DNA of 43,755 nt, from NCBI GenBank assembly GCA_009835325.1, contig VXWP01000002.1, forward strand, positions 1 to 43,755, written 5' to 3'. A program made the position numbers and the translations under genes. Position 1 is the first letter of the stretch. Every line of letters starts with the position of its first letter. Origin of the DNA: Gemmatimonadota bacterium. GTDB lineage: Bacteria > JAAXHH01. This document shows, in pieces, positions 41,565 to 43,755 of this stretch. Under the pieces are notes generated by a model that was given only the letters and a program-made list of their open reading frames with translations, had not been told where the DNA came from and ran no database searches.

Positions 41565-43499
41565 TTACAGCTCGGCGGCCGATATGAATTTGACCCGGGC
41601 GGGACGGACGAGTGCGATGAGATCCTCGATATCGAACTCGGCCAACAGTCCGAAGCAGAAGAGAGGCGAGAGGGATTCGTACCGCCCGGGTTCATCAATC
41701 AACCGGTGCAGGCTGGCAAGGCCGCGATGCAGTATGATTTCATCGACCGCCTTGCCGCAAAGGGACGCTGCCATCAGGGCGATCACCGAGGACACGGGAC
41801 CTTGCGCCGCGAGCCCCAGCGGGGCCGCCACGCCCGGACGGTCCGGATCCGGACGGGCCGGGCTCACATGATGCATGACTGCCGCGAGCTGGGCGACCTG
41901 GAGACCCAGCATCCTGCCTCCGCCCGACGCCATCATCATCGTCCACTGATGCGGCGCCTTGCCCAGTCCGCAGGCGCCCTGCATGACCACTTCCACCTCC
42001 GTGGCCGTGACCTGGTCCCGCAGGGCTTTCTCGGCCAGGGCTTCCGTCCCCTGCCGCCCTTCGTCCGCCAGGATCAGACGCTTTTTTCCAGAGCCCTGGC
42101 CCGTGGGTACGGTGGTCACGACGGGTAGTTCCCATCCGTCCCGCAAATGGTAACAGGCGTATTCCGGCCGCCGGCCGTTTCCTGTGCGCGAAGCCTGACC
42201 GGTCACGCGTTCAACGGTCAGGGGCCGGTAACGCAGCAAGGACGTCAGCCGTTCCCTGCCCGCCGCCTGCCACCGGGAGAACGCGGCGGGATCCTCCGGC
42301 GGCTTCCGGCGTTTCAGTCCACTGGCCAGGGACCGGGCCAGGGAGACGAAATCGGCGTTATCCGCCGGCGTTCCGACCCAAAGTGCTTCTTCGGTGCGGA
42401 CTTCGTCTTCCGAGGGAATCTCTTCGTCGCGGGACGGCGCGCCAGGCCGGCCGTCCAGGAAATGCCGGTTCAAGAACCCGTAGAAACGCTCCCGGTGTTC
42501 CCGCTCGTAGTTGTGGGTGCCCGGATCCAGGTTATTATGGAATGCAAAGGCGTCCGGTCTTCCGAGCGAATCGTACAGCGGCAGAACCGGTTCATAGACC
42601 GAGGGACGCGCCCTGGCGGTCTGGAAGCAACAATCGTCATATTCGTTATACATCAGCAAGGCCGGACGGGGCGCAAGCAGGGCCGTGAGCATGGGATAAT
42701 CGGCCGTCGCGGCGAGGTCCGAGGCGTTCTGTTCGATGTCACCCCGGTCGGCCCGGTGGTTGACGCGGCTGTCCAGGCCGATGTAACCGGCATTGGGCGC
42801 GGCGAGACGCACCCTCGTGTCCAGGGCTGCGAGCACGATCGTCTGCCAGCCTCCGCCGGACAGTCCGGTCACGGCGACCCGCTCCGGGTCGACCTGCTCC
42901 AGGCCCAGCAGCACCTCCAGCGCGCGGCACATGACCAGGTAGAACACGGCAATGCCGGCCACACCACACAGATCCAGGTAGCCCGCGTTGTTGTGCTGGT
43001 AGCCCGGGCCCTGCAGTTCTCCGAAGTTCAGCCACTCCGGATTCAGCGCAAACACGCCCCGGCGGGCCAGGTTGACGCAACGTATCTGCTTGTAATCCAC
43101 CGCCTTGCCCGGCGGGCCCACATGCCCGTTGAGGTTCAACACACCCGGCGCCGAAACCGCCGGTTCGTCCGGTTCGTAAAGCAGCGCCGGAATGACCAGG
43201 CCGGGCTGACCGTCCTTACCGGGCTGACCGGGCTGACCGGGCAACGCGCGGTAGGTCAGCTTGCGTATCCGGTATCCCTTCCCGGTTTCGATCACGTCGC
43301 TCCACTCGACGCCGGCCGCGCCGTTTCTCCACGCGTCGGGCACGCCCTTGAAAATCACTTCGTCCAGCACGGTCTGTCGCAACTTGCCGGCCTCTTCTTC
43401 CCAGGTCGCGGCATCGGGCAGTTCGAACCGTGAGAAACGGCTCAGCAAGTAAGCCTTCAGCGTGTCCACCGTGTGCGAAGGCCGGCCCGGGTCATTCAT
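41565..43499 (-). CDS. Alpha/beta hydrolase (acetylxylan esterase-like), two-part
   Basis: 644-residue hydrolase. The first ~370 residues form an alpha/beta hydrolase of the acetylxylan-esterase/prolyl-oligopeptidase type, with LNLNGHVGPPGK (oxyanion loop), nucleophile S214 in VAVTGLSGGGWQT, the acidic NEYDDC region and a late His in DPGTHNYEREHRERF. The rest (about 430-644) looks like a second hydrolase unit whose elbow is GLAAQGPVSSV, with no serine in the G-x-S-x-G position, so it is probably inactive. No signal peptide is seen. AGGAG lies eight bases before ATG 43499, which overlaps the upstream transglutaminase-like stop by four bases. Substrate may be an acylated or esterified sugar. 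Confidence 0.85.
   Translation of the reverse strand: MNDPGRPSHTVDTLKAYLLSRFSRFELPDAATWEEEAGKLRQTVLDEVIFKGVPDAWRNGAAGVEWSDVIETGKGYRIRKLTYRALPGQPGQPGKDGQPGLVIPALLYEPDEPAVSAPGVLNLNGHVGPPGKAVDYKQIRCVNLARRGVFALNPEWLNFGELQGPGYQHNNAGYLDLCGVAGIAVFYLVMCRALEVLLGLEQVDPERVAVTGLSGGGWQTIVLAALDTRVRLAAPNAGYIGLDSRVNHRADRGDIEQNASDLAATADYPMLTALLAPRPALLMYNEYDDCCFQTARARPSVYEPVLPLYDSLGRPDAFAFHNNLDPGTHNYEREHRERFYGFLNRHFLDGRPGAPSRDEEIPSEDEVRTEEALWVGTPADNADFVSLARSLASGLKRRKPPEDPAAFSRWQAAGRERLTSLLRYRPLTVERVTGQASRTGNGRRPEYACYHLRDGWELPVVTTVPTGQGSGKKRLILADEGRQGTEALAEKALRDQVTATEVEVVMQGACGLGKAPHQWTMMMASGGGRMLGLQVAQLAAVMHHVSPARPDPDRPGVAAPLGLAAQGPVSSVIALMAASLCGKAVDEIILHRGLASLHRLIDEPGRYESLSPLFCFGLLAEFDIEDLIALVRPARVKFISAAEL
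43201..43245. repeat. 9-bp tandem repeat inside the hydrolase gene
   Basis: Five 9-base units follow one another: CCGGGCTGA appears three times, with CCGTCCTTA and CCGGGCAAC as variants. It stays in frame and encodes the collagen-like stretch GQPGQPGKDGQPG (residues 88-100) in a loop just before the hydrolase core. Confidence 0.9.
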
Positions 43500-43755
43500 C
43501 GTTTCGGCTCCTCGTGCATCGAATAGGGTGAATCGGCAGGATTTTCCGGTATCGTCTCCATATTCACCTCCACTTCAAGCTCGATATCGCCCCCTCCGAA
43601 CAGCACGCCTCGCGTGGGGGACACGTCCTGGTAGTCCCGCCCCACCGCCACCCGTACGTGGCGTTCGTCGGCCAGCGTCGCGTTCGTGGGATCGAATCCC
43701 GTCCAGCCGGGTCCGGGCAGCCGGCACTCCACCCAGGCGTGCGAGGTCGTTCCCC
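43496..43755 (-). CDS. Transglutaminase-like protein, C-terminal end (partial)
   Basis: The reading frame enters from beyond the window and ends at 43496. The first residues seen, TSHAWVECRLPGPGWTGFDP followed by TN, are the transglutaminase-core segment with the catalytic His (HAW) and Asp (FDPTN); the catalytic Cys should lie just outside. The tail VRVAVGRDYQDVSPTRGVLF then GGGDIELEVEVNMETI is typical of bacterial transglutaminase-like cysteine proteases, which hydrolyse amide or peptide bonds. A GTG at 43732 is an internal Val, not the start. Its stop overlaps the hydrolase ATG by four bases, so the two are coupled. Confidence 0.88.
   Translation of the reverse strand, partial: GTTSHAWVECRLPGPGWTGFDPTNATLADERHVRVAVGRDYQDVSPTRGVLFGGGDIELEVEVNMETIPENPADSPYSMHEEPKR

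Overview
The window is one stretch of high-GC, Gram-negative-type bacterial chromosome. Evidence includes a TolC/RND/membrane-fusion efflux operon, an outer-membrane beta-barrel ending in Phe, lipoproteins and signal peptidase II. It carries about 37 protein genes, most packed into operons with overlapping ends. I see no tRNA, rRNA, CRISPR array, transposase or phage gene, and no gene-free gap above 300 bases (the longest is 5634-5918). The mix of GlnRS, a plant/cyanobacteria-type IspH, a yggS-yggT-divIVA-dksA-lspA-rluD block and many Gfo/Idh/MocA, TIM-barrel and sugar-transport genes suggests an uncultured lineage such as Latescibacterota or Gemmatimonadota. That placement is inference only. 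The first ~85 bases are almost pure C and look like a sequencing or assembly artefact at a contig end.

Left part, minus strand (94-6752): a visibly AT-richer accessory patch holds an endonuclease/exonuclease/phosphatase-fold protein, a beta-barrel protein and a HigBA toxin-antitoxin pair. The pair has a palindromic operator overlapping its promoter. A DUF4432 aldose-epimerase-like gene, glnS with a clear promoter, and a SAM methyltransferase follow. Next comes a six-gene overlapping transporter operon (12953 down to 6942): an AGCS sodium:amino-acid symporter, a DUF3311-like peptide, an SSS symporter, and a sugar-type ABC binding protein with two permeases but no ATPase.

Central plus-strand run (13154-20337), starting from a clear sigma70-type promoter: Gfo/Idh/MocA oxidoreductase, methylmalonate-semialdehyde dehydrogenase, a DUF362 protein, indoleamine 2,3-dioxygenase, IspH and a sugar-phosphate-isomerase-like TIM barrel. 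Three of these genes are followed by short tandem or direct repeats, two of which copy the gene's own stop codon region. A second Gfo/Idh/MocA gene converges from the minus strand.

The minus-strand housekeeping block (28040-21455) reads yggS, yggT, divIVA, a purine-nucleoside-phosphorylase-like gene, dksA/traR-type, lspA, rluD and a GAF-PP2C phosphatase. It resembles the cell-division-linked ylm/divIVA/lspA/rluD neighbourhood of Gram-positive bacteria. The phosphorylase-like protein has lost essentially all known substrate-binding residues. comM/yifB and a LIC10091-like lipoprotein lie divergently on the plus strand.

Right part: a class III aminotransferase with an acetoacetate-decarboxylase-family protein (minus) diverges from an aldo/keto reductase (plus) through promoters that share one -10 box. 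Then come the RND efflux operon (minus), a GT9 glycosyltransferase (plus), a two-domain alpha/beta hydrolase and the C-terminal end of a transglutaminase-like protein that runs off the window. The strongest leads are the degenerate PNP homologue in the division block, the bacterial IDO with a candidate distal histidine, the gene-end repeats, the near-leaderless HigBA promoter/operator and the hybrid transporter operon. None of these is proof of a wholly new system.
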